NCBI GenBank assembly: GCA_034433515.1
Contig: DAOUAL010000072.1
Location: 1 to 49,082 of the forward strand
DNA from: DAOTXS01 sp034433515
Lineage (GTDB): Bacteria; Chloroflexota; Anaerolineae; UBA4142
Length of the DNA stretch: 49,082 bases
Reading direction: 5' to 3'
The notes beneath the pieces are model-generated. The model saw nothing but the letters and a program-made list of their open reading frames with translations, did no database searches and was not told where the DNA came from. A program made the translations under genes and the position numbers. Shown piece by piece: positions 17,006-23,920 of the stretch. Every line of letters starts with the position of its first letter. The stretch's first letter is position 1.

Positions 17006-17033
17006 ATTATAAGGCGATTGGGGAAATAGTCAA
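17006..17033 (-). promoter_or_regulatory. Promoter of the DUF951-MFS-glycosyltransferase operon
   Basis: On the minus strand: TTGACT (17033-17028), 16-base spacer, TATAAT (17011-17006), about 10 bases before the ATG. A leaderless mRNA is predicted. Confidence 0.75.
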
Positions 17034-17051
17034 TTACTTGCTTGGGCGAGT

Positions 17052-17155
17052 AGGGCTTTGTCAAAGTCTATTGACAAGCGGTTGAAACCACTGCAACCAC
17101 TACCCGAAGCCGCCCTGCGTCGGCTGGTCGCCCGATCCGACTTTGCAACAGCCCT
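17052..17155 (+). mobile_element. MITE family 2, copy B
   Basis: 104 bases bounded by AGGGCTTTGTCAAAGTC and the inverted GACTTTGCAACAGCCCT; the core holds the GCCGcCctgcGTCGGC hairpin. It matches copies at 1-155 and 36336-36486. It has no coding capacity of its own, but its right part is read as the C-terminal end of the MoaD/ThiS-like gene on the minus strand. Confidence 0.8.
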
Positions 17156-17411
17156 GTGGGCGAGTCCAGAAGATTTGGCTGCCTCCGCCCACCGGCTCGA
17201 ACACTTCGACCACATCGCCATCGTGCAGAGGGGTGGATGAATCAACGACGACATCGTTCACGGCGCACATTGAAACATTCGAGTCCGGGACGCCTAGGTG
17301 TGCAAAGAGATCGGCAATCGTGGTGCCGGGCGAAATCTCAAGTGTGATGTTCTCTCTTTTCTGCGGCGCAAAACGTTTGAGATTACCATACAATTTGAGG
17401 GTGATCTTCAT
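17100..17411 (-). CDS. MoaD/ThiS-like ubiquitin-fold protein with MITE-encoded tail
   Basis: 103 residues from ATG 17411, which a TATAAT at 17424-17419 places 8 bases downstream. The body is a MoaD/ThiS fold (MKITLKLYGNLKRFAPQK, then SPGTTIADLFAHLGVP and PLHDGDVVEVFEPVGGG). Family members end at GG, whose C-terminal Gly is adenylated and thiocarboxylated for sulfur transfer. Here GGG is followed by SQIFW and then a tail of about 20 residues encoded by MITE copy B. Unless it is trimmed (as JAMM proteases do for some relatives), the protein should not be activatable. No E1-like gene is nearby. Confidence 0.75.
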   Translation of the reverse strand: MKITLKLYGNLKRFAPQKRENITLEISPGTTIADLFAHLGVPDSNVSMCAVNDVVVDSSTPLHDGDVVEVFEPVGGGSQIFWTRPQGCCKVGSGDQPTQGGFG

Positions 17412-17801
17412 CAAGCAAATTATACAACAATTCTGGTAGTGATGGTTGTGTCTTGATCCACAACGGGGGATTGTCAAATAAAACCAAATCGAAGAGAATA
17501 GCGTATGATATTAGAGTCTTTATACCCCACCTCGGACGAGCCGAAACAACACCGGCATGAGCCACGAAGATTTCTCTGTTCTTCCTTCGTGACCTTGGTG
17601 CCCTTCGTGGCTGAAAAAATCTTGGCTTTTTGTGTAACGATTTCATTGGATAGGTACTATTACAAGCACCTTTCGGCACCCGACACCTTTCTGGTATGAG
17701 GAGAATTCCCTCACGAACTTGCGTTCACCAATGTTCGGCTGAAAACGTGAATGACGTAGGACAAATTTCTAAATTTGTCCTACATTTTTGAAGGAGAGTC
17801 T
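17412..17801. other. Gene-free spacer with repeats
   Basis: About 390 bases with no convincing ORF. It holds an inverted repeat of the dispersed AGCCACGAAG/CTTCGTGGCT type (17560-17612), the palindrome at 17756-17783, and a weak TATGAT (about 17502) that might be a -10. The msrP promoter is not clear. Confidence 0.6.
17756..17783. repeat. Palindromic repeat (GTAGGACAAATTT type), copy 2
   Basis: Arms GTAGGACAAATTT and AAATTTGTCCTAC with a 2-base centre, as at 12877. It ends about 10 bases before the msrP ribosome site (GAAGGAGAG), so in mRNA it would fold just upstream of translation start. Confidence 0.75.
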
Positions 17802-18737
17802 ATGGACAAGATTCATCCCTCTGAGATTACCCCGGAGCATCTATATCTTTCGCGTCGTCAATTCATCGCGGCGGCGGGGACGGTTGCTGCCGGCATCGCC
17901 TTGAGTGCGTGCGGTCTTGCATCGCCCACAACGTTGCCAACCATCACAACGAACCTGAAAGCAAGCCAAGATACAGACGAATTAGGCGATCCTTTGACGC
18001 CGTACGACACAATCACCCACTATAACAACTTTTACGAATTTTCGTTCGACAAAGAAGATGTTGCCGAACGCGCGCAAAATTTCAAGACCTCGCCATGGAC
18101 GGTGCAGGTGGGGGGACTGGTCAACAAGCCGCGCACGTTCGGGCGGGAGGATTTGCTCAAGTTTGAGCAAGAGGAGCGCATCTATCGTTTACGTTGTGTC
18201 GAAGGGTGGTCAATGGTGATTCCTTGGGTCGGCTTTCCGCTCTCTAAACTGCTCGCCCAGGTTGAGCCGCTATCCAAAGCCAAGTATGTGCGTTTTGAAA
18301 CATTGCTAGATCGAGAGCAAATGCCGATGCAACGCACCACGTACTTTAGATGGCCCTATGCCGAAGGCTTGCGGCTCGATGAGGCGATGCACCCGTTGAC
18401 GATTCTGGCAACCGGGTTGTACGGCAAGCCGTTGCCGCCGCAAGATGGCGCACCTATTCGATTGGTGGTACCGTGGAAGTACGGATTCAAGAGTTGCAAG
18501 TCCATCGTCAAAATTGATTTGGTGGAAGAAATGCCGGTTTCGTTTTGGATGGCATCCGCCCCGGACGAGTACGGTTTTTACGCCAATGTCAATCCAGATG
18601 TTTCGCATCCACGCTGGTCGCAAGCCACAGAACGACGCATCGGCGAACTATCGCGCCGCAAAACGTTGATGTTCAACGGCTATGCGGAACAAGTTGCCTC
18701 GCTGTACGCGGGAATGGATTTGCGGAAATTCTTCTAA
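17802..18737 (+). CDS. msrP: Protein-methionine-sulfoxide reductase catalytic subunit
   Basis: 311 residues. MsrP (YedY) is a periplasmic molybdopterin enzyme that reduces methionine sulfoxide in envelope proteins. The ATG at 17802 follows GAAGGAGAG. A Tat-type signal SRRQFIAAAGTVAAGIALSAC is visible (residues about 18-38); it ends in a Cys, so lipoprotein anchoring is possible. The Mo-ligand Cys lies in RLRCVEGWSMVIPW (Cys132). The membrane partner msrQ follows 2 bases after the stop. Molybdopterin biosynthesis genes were not seen in the window apart from the altered MoaD-like protein. Confidence 0.93.
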   Translation: MDKIHPSEITPEHLYLSRRQFIAAAGTVAAGIALSACGLASPTTLPTITTNLKASQDTDELGDPLTPYDTITHYNNFYEFSFDKEDVAERAQNFKTSPWTVQVGGLVNKPRTFGREDLLKFEQEERIYRLRCVEGWSMVIPWVGFPLSKLLAQVEPLSKAKYVRFETLLDREQMPMQRTTYFRWPYAEGLRLDEAMHPLTILATGLYGKPLPPQDGAPIRLVVPWKYGFKSCKSIVKIDLVEEMPVSFWMASAPDEYGFYANVNPDVSHPRWSQATERRIGELSRRKTLMFNGYAEQVASLYAGMDLRKFF

Positions 18738-18739
18738 AC

Positions 18740-19387
18740 GTGGTCCATCGTTTACGAACGCATTGGTTGCGTCTCATCGTTCACATCGGCGCGTGGCTAC
18801 CGCTGGTTTGGATCCTCTGGGATGCCTTGCACCATCGGCTGGGTGCAGAACCGATTCGTGAAAGCATTCTTCGTTCGGGCAAGACCGCGTTGATCTTACT
18901 CATCCTTTCACTCGCGTGCACACCAGCCAATGCGTGGCTGGGATTCCGCGAGGCGTTGCGCGTGCGCCGCGCATTGGGACTGTATGCTTTTATGTACGCC
19001 ACCGTGCATTTGCTGATCTTGGTCGGCGTGGACTATGCGTTCGATTGGTCGTTGCTCTACGATGCCCTCTTTGAGCGACCATATGCCTTGGCTGGATTCA
19101 CTGCGTTTTTGATTCTGCTACCGATTGCAGTGACTTCGACGAAAGGATGGATGAAACGTCTTGGCAAAACGTGGACGAGACTGCATCGTGGGGTGTACGT
19201 GGCGGCGTTGCTCGTCATCGTTCACTTTGTGTGGTCGGTTAAACTTGATGTGCGTGAGCCACTGACGTACGGTGCAATTGTTGTGGCATTGTTGATTTTG
19301 CGCCTACCCCTTCTTCGACGAAAAACCAGCCCACGCCCCAGCATTTCAGGCATCTTGCGCCGTCATCATTCTAACGATGCGATTTGA
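18740..19387 (+). CDS. msrQ: Heme-binding membrane subunit of the MsrPQ system
   Basis: 215 residues from a GTG at 18740, 2 bases after the msrP stop; no ATG lies near this point in frame, and the longer ORF upstream overlaps msrP. MsrQ (YedZ) passes electrons from the quinone pool to MsrP. The ferric-reductase-like fold is visible as about six membrane helices with conserved His: YATVHLLILVGVDY, LHRGVYVAALLVIVHFVWS. The distance to MsrP and conserved order give high certainty. The -35 box of the following gene overlaps its stop codon. Confidence 0.9.
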   Translation: MVHRLRTHWLRLIVHIGAWLPLVWILWDALHHRLGAEPIRESILRSGKTALILLILSLACTPANAWLGFREALRVRRALGLYAFMYATVHLLILVGVDYAFDWSLLYDALFERPYALAGFTAFLILLPIAVTSTKGWMKRLGKTWTRLHRGVYVAALLVIVHFVWSVKLDVREPLTYGAIVVALLILRLPLLRRKTSPRPSISGILRRHHSNDAI

Positions 19388-19412
19388 CGAACCGGTCAAC
19401 CTATGCTATACT
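19384..19412 (+). promoter_or_regulatory. Promoter of the RRM protein gene
   Basis: TTGACG (19384-19389), 17-base spacer ending in TGC, TATACT (19407-19412). The -35 overlaps the msrQ stop. Transcription would start near 19419, leaving a leader of about 205 bases. Confidence 0.85.
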
Positions 19413-19446
19413 GATAATTGTTAGAGACAAGGAGATTCGGTTAATC

Positions 19447-19486
19447 AACACCGCTCGATCTTGGAACTCGGGCGGTGTTTCTTTTT
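19447..19486 (+). terminator. Leader terminator 1 before the RRM gene
   Basis: A 12-bp stem (AACACCGCTCGA with TCGGGCGGTGTT, one G-U) and the T-rich TTTCTTTTT. Placed 28 bases after the predicted start site, it is likely to stop transcription before the gene unless disrupted. Confidence 0.75.
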
Positions 19487-19571
19487 ACCGAACCATTAAC
19501 CGTGGCGCTGTGATCAGCGAGTATCTCAAATCTGGCAACCTGTCGAGTTGCCTATCTTTTCGAAAGGCGTT

Positions 19572-19598
19572 CCCTAGCCCGGGGCTAGGTGCGTTTTT
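19572..19598 (+). terminator. Leader terminator 2 before the RRM gene
   Basis: An 8-bp GC-rich stem (CCTAGCCC/GGGCTAGG, 19573-19589) then TGCGTTTTTC, ending about 26 bases before the ATG. The second terminator-like hairpin in the same leader. Confidence 0.6.
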
Positions 19599-19623
19599 CA
19601 GACCCCAAAAGGAGAGGTTCAAA

Positions 19624-19968
19624 ATGGAATCGAAATTGTACGTAGGCAACTTGGCTTACAACGTAACCGAAGGAGACTTGCAACGTCTCTTCGCTCAAGC
19701 CGGGGAGGTCAAAGAAGTTGCCTTGATTATGGATCGCAACACGCGCCAATCCAAAGGTTTCGGCTTTGTCGAAATGACCACCGATGCTGATGCGCAAAAA
19801 GCCATCGAAATGTTCAACAACTATGAACTGGATGGTCGCAACATCACCGTCAGCATTGCCCGCCCTCGTGAAGAACGGGGAGGCGGTGGCTATCGCGGTG
19901 GGGGCGGCGGTCGCGTTGGCTACGGGACGCATCGCGGCGGTGGCCGCCGACGCGGCGGACGATACTAG
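19624..19968 (+). CDS. RRM-domain RNA-binding protein
   Basis: 114 residues, ATG after GGAGAGG. One RRM occupies residues 4-83: RNP2 LYVGNL and RNP1 SKGFGFVEM, with a variant four-strand layout. The tail (about residues 86-114) is Gly/Arg-rich (RGGGG, RRRGGRY), typical of cyanobacterial and Chloroflexota Rbp proteins, which bind RNA and are often cold-induced. The long structured leader with two terminator-like hairpins would fit control by attenuation or by the protein itself (inference). A terminator follows. Confidence 0.92.
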   Translation: MESKLYVGNLAYNVTEGDLQRLFAQAGEVKEVALIMDRNTRQSKGFGFVEMTTDADAQKAIEMFNNYELDGRNITVSIARPREERGGGGYRGGGGGRVGYGTHRGGGRRRGGRY

Positions 19969-19975
19969 ACTCTGC

Positions 19976-20016
19976 AAAAACCTGACCGGTTTTGGAAAAA
20001 CCGGTCAGGTTTTTTA
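19976..20016 (+). terminator. Terminator of the RRM gene
   Basis: A near-perfect long hairpin (AAAAACCTGACCGGTTTT / AAAAACCGGTCAGGTTTTTT, 2-base loop) ending in a T-run. It begins 8 bases after the stop. Confidence 0.92.
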
Positions 20017-20024
20017 TTTTGTGG

Positions 20025-20030
20025 TACAAT
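20025..20030 (+). promoter_or_regulatory. -10 box of galK
   Basis: TACAAT, 12 bases before the ATG at 20042; it directly follows the terminator of the previous gene. The -35 region is occupied by the terminator stem. The mRNA would have a leader of only about 5 bases. Confidence 0.55.
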
Positions 20031-20041
20031 ACACGCAGATT

Positions 20042-21202
20042 ATGCTGGCGAGTGTAACAATGTTGCAAACACTTCAAACAGAGTTTGTGCATGCCTTTGG
20101 TCGTTTGCCTTCCCACACCTTTCGTGCGCCCGGGCGCATCAATCTCATCGGTGAGCATACCGATTACAACGATGGTTTTGTCTTGCCGATGGCGATTGAT
20201 CGCGAGGTGCTGATTGCGGCGCGCCGTCGTGAGGATTCGTGCGTACGGATGCTTGCGCTCGATTTTGGGAACGCGCCGTCCGAGTTCCGGCTCGATCAAC
20301 CCATCGAGCGTGATAATGCCAATGCGTGGAGCAACTATGTACGCGGCGTAGCGTGGGCGTTGCAACAACGCGGCGCAAAATTGTGTGGACTCGATCTGGC
20401 GATTCACGGTAACGTGCCGCTGGGTTCCGGTTTATCGTCCTCTGCCGCGCTTGAAGTATGCGCGGCGACCACATTCGTGGAGATGGCGAGTGTGGCAATC
20501 AGCAAGGTTGAAATCGCGCAACTGTGCCAACACGCCGAAAATGATTTTGTCGGCGTGAAGTGCGGGATTATGGATCAGTTCGTTTCTACCCTGGCACAAG
20601 CAGAACACGCGCTCTTGATTGATTGCCGCGATCTGGCATATCAAAATGTGCGGTTGCCTAGCGGCGCCACCCTCGTGGTATGCGACACTATGAAGAGGCG
20701 CGGCTTGGTGGATTCCGAGTACAACGCACGGCGCGCCGAATGTGAACACGCCGCGCGCTTTTTCGGCGTCAAGGCATTGCGGGATGTGAGCCTCGAAATG
20801 TTTACGCGCCGCGCCAACGAATTGCCGCCTATCGTTGCCCAACGCGCGCGCCACGTCATCACTGAAAATGCACGTGTGCAGTCGGCGGTGAACGCCGCCC
20901 GGCGGAACGATCTCACAACGTTTGGGACGCTGATGAACACTTCGCACGCGAGTTTGCGTGATGATTATCAAGTGAGTTGTCCCGAATTGGATACGATGGT
21001 AGAGATCGCACATGCGCAACGCGGTTGTTTGGGCGCACGCTTGACCGGCGCGGGCTTTGGTGGTTGTACGGTGAATCTAGTTTTGGACGACGCGGTCGAG
21101 GCGTTTGTCACCAATGTTACCCGCGCCTATTACGCGCGGACTGGGGTGACACCACAACTTTACGCATGCCGGGCAGTGGACGGCGCCAGCCGAGTGGCGT
21201 AA
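20042..21202 (+). CDS. galK: Galactokinase
   Basis: 386 residues from ATG 20042 (a second in-frame ATG at 20060 is possible). It phosphorylates galactose to galactose-1-phosphate (Leloir pathway, GHMP family). Signatures: GRINLIGEHTDYNDGFVLP (galactose binding), the GHMP ATP loop GNVPLGSGLSSSAALEV, and GARLTGAGFGGCTVNLV near the C-terminus. Other gal genes are absent, so it stands alone. No ribosome site is seen at either ATG, consistent with leaderless translation. Confidence 0.95.
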   Translation: MLASVTMLQTLQTEFVHAFGRLPSHTFRAPGRINLIGEHTDYNDGFVLPMAIDREVLIAARRREDSCVRMLALDFGNAPSEFRLDQPIERDNANAWSNYVRGVAWALQQRGAKLCGLDLAIHGNVPLGSGLSSSAALEVCAATTFVEMASVAISKVEIAQLCQHAENDFVGVKCGIMDQFVSTLAQAEHALLIDCRDLAYQNVRLPSGATLVVCDTMKRRGLVDSEYNARRAECEHAARFFGVKALRDVSLEMFTRRANELPPIVAQRARHVITENARVQSAVNAARRNDLTTFGTLMNTSHASLRDDYQVSCPELDTMVEIAHAQRGCLGARLTGAGFGGCTVNLVLDDAVEAFVTNVTRAYYARTGVTPQLYACRAVDGASRVA

Positions 21203-21296
21203 ATAGATTTTGTTCAGATCAATCCCAGAAAGCCCAAATGGTCGAGTTTTCTGTGTGAACGCTTGCTCGTCTGGACTGATCCCCGGCGAGAGCACG

Positions 21297-21325
21297 TTGA
21301 CTTTTGCCAAAACGATGGCTATACT
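21297..21325 (+). promoter_or_regulatory. Promoter upstream of the PucR-like gene
   Basis: TTGACT (21297-21302), 17-base spacer, TATACT (21320-21325). Predicted start near 21332, about 190 bases before the regulator gene. Confidence 0.75.
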
Positions 21326-21329
21326 TGCG

Positions 21330-21437
21330 ATGAGGATTGAACTTGCCTGTTTTTCGCACGCGGTAAGGGCAATCGTTCGTCGTCAGGCATGTACGAGTGC
21401 TGTGCAACTCGATGCCACTCTGCCCCGTCTCTCATGA
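21330..21437 (+). CDS. Short leader ORF before the PucR-like gene
   Basis: 35 codons starting at or next to the predicted transcription start, so it would be read as leaderless. It contains five Arg and several Ala/Val, with no known motif. The terminator at 21483 follows 45 bases after its stop. Whether it is translated is uncertain. Confidence 0.35.
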   Translation: MRIELACFSHAVRAIVRRQACTSAVQLDATLPRLS

Positions 21438-21482
21438 CGAAGCCCGTGCGAAAGCTGGGGATCCTTGGGGTACATTGGAGTG

Positions 21483-21508
21483 CCCATCGGTCAAGCCGAT
21501 GGGTTTTT
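21483..21508 (+). terminator. Leader terminator before the PucR-like gene
   Basis: Stem CCCATCGG (21483-21490) / CCGATGGG (21496-21503), followed by TTTTT. It lies 17 bases before the ATG, so it cannot belong to an upstream gene only; it may attenuate the regulator gene. Confidence 0.75.
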
Positions 21509-21524
21509 CAGTTTGGATCGGATA

Positions 21525-23144
21525 ATGTCTAATCTCCAACCTGTCTCGCTCCGCGAATTAATGTCATTGGCGCTTCCGCTTGAAACGCGCGTGTTGACGA
21601 GTGCCTCGCTCGACCGCGTGGTAACTTGGATGGTGATTGTGCCTGCCACTGCGAGTACCGTTCAAGCCGCGCCGGGCGATCTGGTCCTCTTGGCACCGCC
21701 GTATTCCCCCGATTCGTTTACGTCGTATGCGCGTCTGGCTCACACCGAGATTGCCGGCCTCGTTGTAGTTGGCACGCCGGCAACGACGTGGGTGAGTGTC
21801 GCCGAGCAAGCCCACCTTCCGCTTTTGGCACTCCCCGAATCCGCCGACCTGCGGGAGATCGAACGGCTAGCGCTGGCATTGGTGCTGGATCGGATGACGG
21901 CGATTGAAAAACGGGCAACGCAATTGTATCAACAACTCGCCGTGTTGTCTGCCGAGGATGCTGGCTTGGAAGCGATGGCGACCTTGATTGGGCGGACGAC
22001 CGCCAAGACGGTGTTGATTCAAAACAAGCGGCTGGAAATTATTGCCGCGTGGTTCACGCCGGAAATGGTGGCACTGCGTCCAACCATCGAAACGTGGAGT
22101 GTGGCGACGGCTAATTTACCGGAAGCGTTGCGGGATCGCAAACGGGCGGCGTACGCGCCAGAAATTCTGCAACAAATGTTGCCAATGAATGACCTCACGC
22201 GCTTGATCGCGCCGATCGTCGCCAAAGGAATGGCGCGTGGCTTTATCTCACTCGTCAGCCAAGGGAGTGGGTGGAGTGCCTTTGATCGGCGCGCCATTGA
22301 GCAAAGCGCGACGGCGTGCGCCTTGGAAATGGCAAAAGCCAAAGCGGTGAGCGAAGCCGAAAAGCGCGTGCGTGGTAGTTTTGTGGACGCGATGTTGAGT
22401 GGCAGTTTATCAGCGCTGGAAGCGGAACGATGGGCAAAGCGCAACAGATACGAGCCGGTGGGGCAGCACGTGGCAATCGTGGTGGATTGGGCGCGCAAGG
22501 ACCATCCGTCGTATCGCCGCTTGGAGACGTTGGTGCATGGATTGACGAGCAGTTGGCGGAATAATGTACTAGTCCAAGCGCGCGAAAATGAAATCGTCAT
22601 CTTTGCCCGCCTCGAAGCGAAAAAAGGTATCGAAAGTGCGCGCCAGATTGCTAAAAATATTCACCGCCAAGCATGCCTTGAATTTCCAAACGATCCCCTC
22701 GCGATTGGCATTGGCCATCCTACCGAGACCGTGAGCGGTTTGCGCGATTCGTACCGACAAGCCCGACAAGCGATGACGATGGCGCGCCGTCTGGGCGAAG
22801 CCAAGCCGCTCTACTTTGGTGAACTCAACGTCTATCGTTTGCTATTTCAGTTAGAACATAGCCCCGAACTTGCCTCGTTTTGTCAAGAGACCCTTGGCGC
22901 GCTCGTCGCGTACGATCGCACGCAACACACCAATTTGATCGAAACCTTGGCGGCGTACTTTGCGCACAACGGCAACCTGAGCGCGACCGCCGAAGCCCTG
23001 TTTGTGCATCGGAACACGTTGTTGTACCGGATGGAGCGCATTCGTGAAATCAGCGGACTCGATTTGGATAATCCGGAAACGCGCTTGAGCCTTCAACTGG
23101 CTTTGCGCGCCCATCGCTTGCTCAGCGCCCCCGATGACTCTTGA
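21525..23144 (+). CDS. PucR-family transcriptional regulator
   Basis: 539 residues from ATG 21525. N-terminal PucR-like domain (SLRELMSLALPLETRVLTSAS..., with APPGDLVLL-type loop), a GAF-like middle, and the C-terminal HTH_30: NLIETLAAYFAHNGNLSATAEALFVHRNTLLYRMERI, the standard PucR recognition region. PucR/CdaR proteins control purine, sugar-acid or other catabolic genes. No such operon is adjacent; galK lies upstream and may be unrelated. The target is unknown. Confidence 0.88.
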   Translation: MSNLQPVSLRELMSLALPLETRVLTSASLDRVVTWMVIVPATASTVQAAPGDLVLLAPPYSPDSFTSYARLAHTEIAGLVVVGTPATTWVSVAEQAHLPLLALPESADLREIERLALALVLDRMTAIEKRATQLYQQLAVLSAEDAGLEAMATLIGRTTAKTVLIQNKRLEIIAAWFTPEMVALRPTIETWSVATANLPEALRDRKRAAYAPEILQQMLPMNDLTRLIAPIVAKGMARGFISLVSQGSGWSAFDRRAIEQSATACALEMAKAKAVSEAEKRVRGSFVDAMLSGSLSALEAERWAKRNRYEPVGQHVAIVVDWARKDHPSYRRLETLVHGLTSSWRNNVLVQARENEIVIFARLEAKKGIESARQIAKNIHRQACLEFPNDPLAIGIGHPTETVSGLRDSYRQARQAMTMARRLGEAKPLYFGELNVYRLLFQLEHSPELASFCQETLGALVAYDRTQHTNLIETLAAYFAHNGNLSATAEALFVHRNTLLYRMERIREISGLDLDNPETRLSLQLALRAHRLLSAPDDS

Positions 23145-23229
23145 TATTTGATTAAATACTTCATCCGTATCATTTCCAAGAAAGGTCCAACTGTTTTTCA
23201 AGCCAACCGCCTGTTTTTAAAAGTTCTTG

Positions 23230-23530
23230 TGCGAGCAACATCCGCTTGTACTCATAGTTCTTGGATGTTGTGCAGCGCAAAACTTGTTGGATGTTCACTG
23301 ACTTGCGTCCAGACAAACTCGACGGGATTCAATTCTGGAGCGCAAGTTGGAAAACGATATTCACGCATCTGTGTTTGCAGTGAGGCATAGATTTTGTAAT
23401 TATCCCAGATCAGGATCAGATCGCCGGACACCAACCACAAAACTTGTTTCAACCACGTACAAATCCCCCATCACGCAGCCAACGCGATTCAACGTCCCGT
23501 AGGCTTCGCGGTATCCATGTGCATACACAC
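23230..23530 (-). pseudogene. IS630-type transposase remnant
   Basis: A 66-codon ORF on the minus strand (23452-23252) matches the end of an IS630 DDE_3 domain: LILIWDNYK (the middle catalytic Asp), then APELNPVEFVW (with the final Glu). Frames before and after are interrupted and no terminal repeats were found, so it is a decayed fragment. It lies at the edge of the arginine operon. Confidence 0.7.
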
Positions 23531-23705
23531 CTTTTATGTCACAAAATCACGCTGATGACCTTAAAGAACGATGCATTGGCGCCTAATTTGGGCAAAAATT
23601 AGCTTTGAGCTCTGCGCGGTTTTGTTTCATCGGGACACCTTGGGAAGTGGAATACTCCCAATGCCACAATTGCCCAAGTGAGCTACACCCCACAGCCCTA
23701 ACAAT
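23530..23705. other. Gene-free spacer upstream of the arg promoter
   Basis: About 175 bases of decayed sequence between the transposase fragment and the arginine promoter; nothing else was recognised. Confidence 0.5.
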
Positions 23706-23734
23706 TTGACAGAGCCGATTACCTATGCTATATT
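23706..23734 (+). promoter_or_regulatory. Promoter of the arginine operon
   Basis: TTGACA (23706-23711), 17-base spacer ending in TGC, TATATT (23729-23734). Transcription start is predicted near 23741, giving a leader of about 180 bases. The spacer half nearest the -10 (ACCTATGC) is the same as in the RRM promoter. No clear ArgR box was found. Confidence 0.88.
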
Positions 23735-23743
23735 TTGATCAAG

Positions 23744-23806
23744 ATGAGAAACCGATTGACGCAAACGAGTGTCTTGTTCCCTCGCCCGCGTCGCACCAGT
23801 CCATAG
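23744..23806 (+). CDS. Arg-rich leader peptide of the arginine operon
   Basis: A 20-codon ORF starting about 3 bases after the predicted transcription start (leaderless). It has five Arg codons, at positions 2, 4, 14, 16 and 17; the last three are CGC, CGT and CGC within a PRPRR stretch just before the terminator. The stop (TAG 23804-23806) lies in the terminator loop. This fits a classical attenuation leader: a ribosome stalled at scarce Arg-tRNA would cover the left arm of the hairpin and allow transcription of the arg genes. It is inferred from layout only. Confidence 0.75.
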   Translation: MRNRLTQTSVLFPRPRRTSP

Positions 23807-23820
23807 GTCTGGTGCTTTTT
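23793..23820 (+). terminator. Arginine attenuator terminator
   Basis: Stem GCACCAG (23793-23799) / CTGGTGC (23809-23815) with a 9-base loop, then TTTTT. The last Arg codon of the leader (23792-23794) overlaps its left arm. The upstream GCCCGC (23784-23789) could also pair with GCGGGC (23838-23843), an alternative fold. Confidence 0.8.
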
Positions 23821-23869
23821 GGCGTTTCTCTCTTGAGGCGGGCAGGTTCCCGCGTGAATGTTCAAACGC

Positions 23870-23906
23870 AACCCAGACCAGACGAGTAACGTCAGTCTGG
23901 GTTTTT
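23870..23906 (+). terminator. Second leader terminator before argC
   Basis: Stem AACCCAGAC/GTCTGGGTT (9 bp, 16-base loop) with TTTTT, ending 14 bases before the argC ATG. A very small GTG ORF (23854-23889) overlaps it. Tandem terminators, as in the RRM leader. Confidence 0.7.
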
Positions 23907-23920
23907 ACTTTGGGAGGACT

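Larger units (their letters stand above)
21203..21524 (+). other. Gene-free spacer: PucR-gene leader and repeat fragment
   Basis: About 320 bases. 21215-21270 resembles the palindromic insert of MITE copy A (a TGTGTGAACGCTTGC block). The remainder holds the promoter at 21297-21325, a short ORF (21330-21437) and the terminator at 21483-21508 that precede the regulator gene. Confidence 0.6.
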
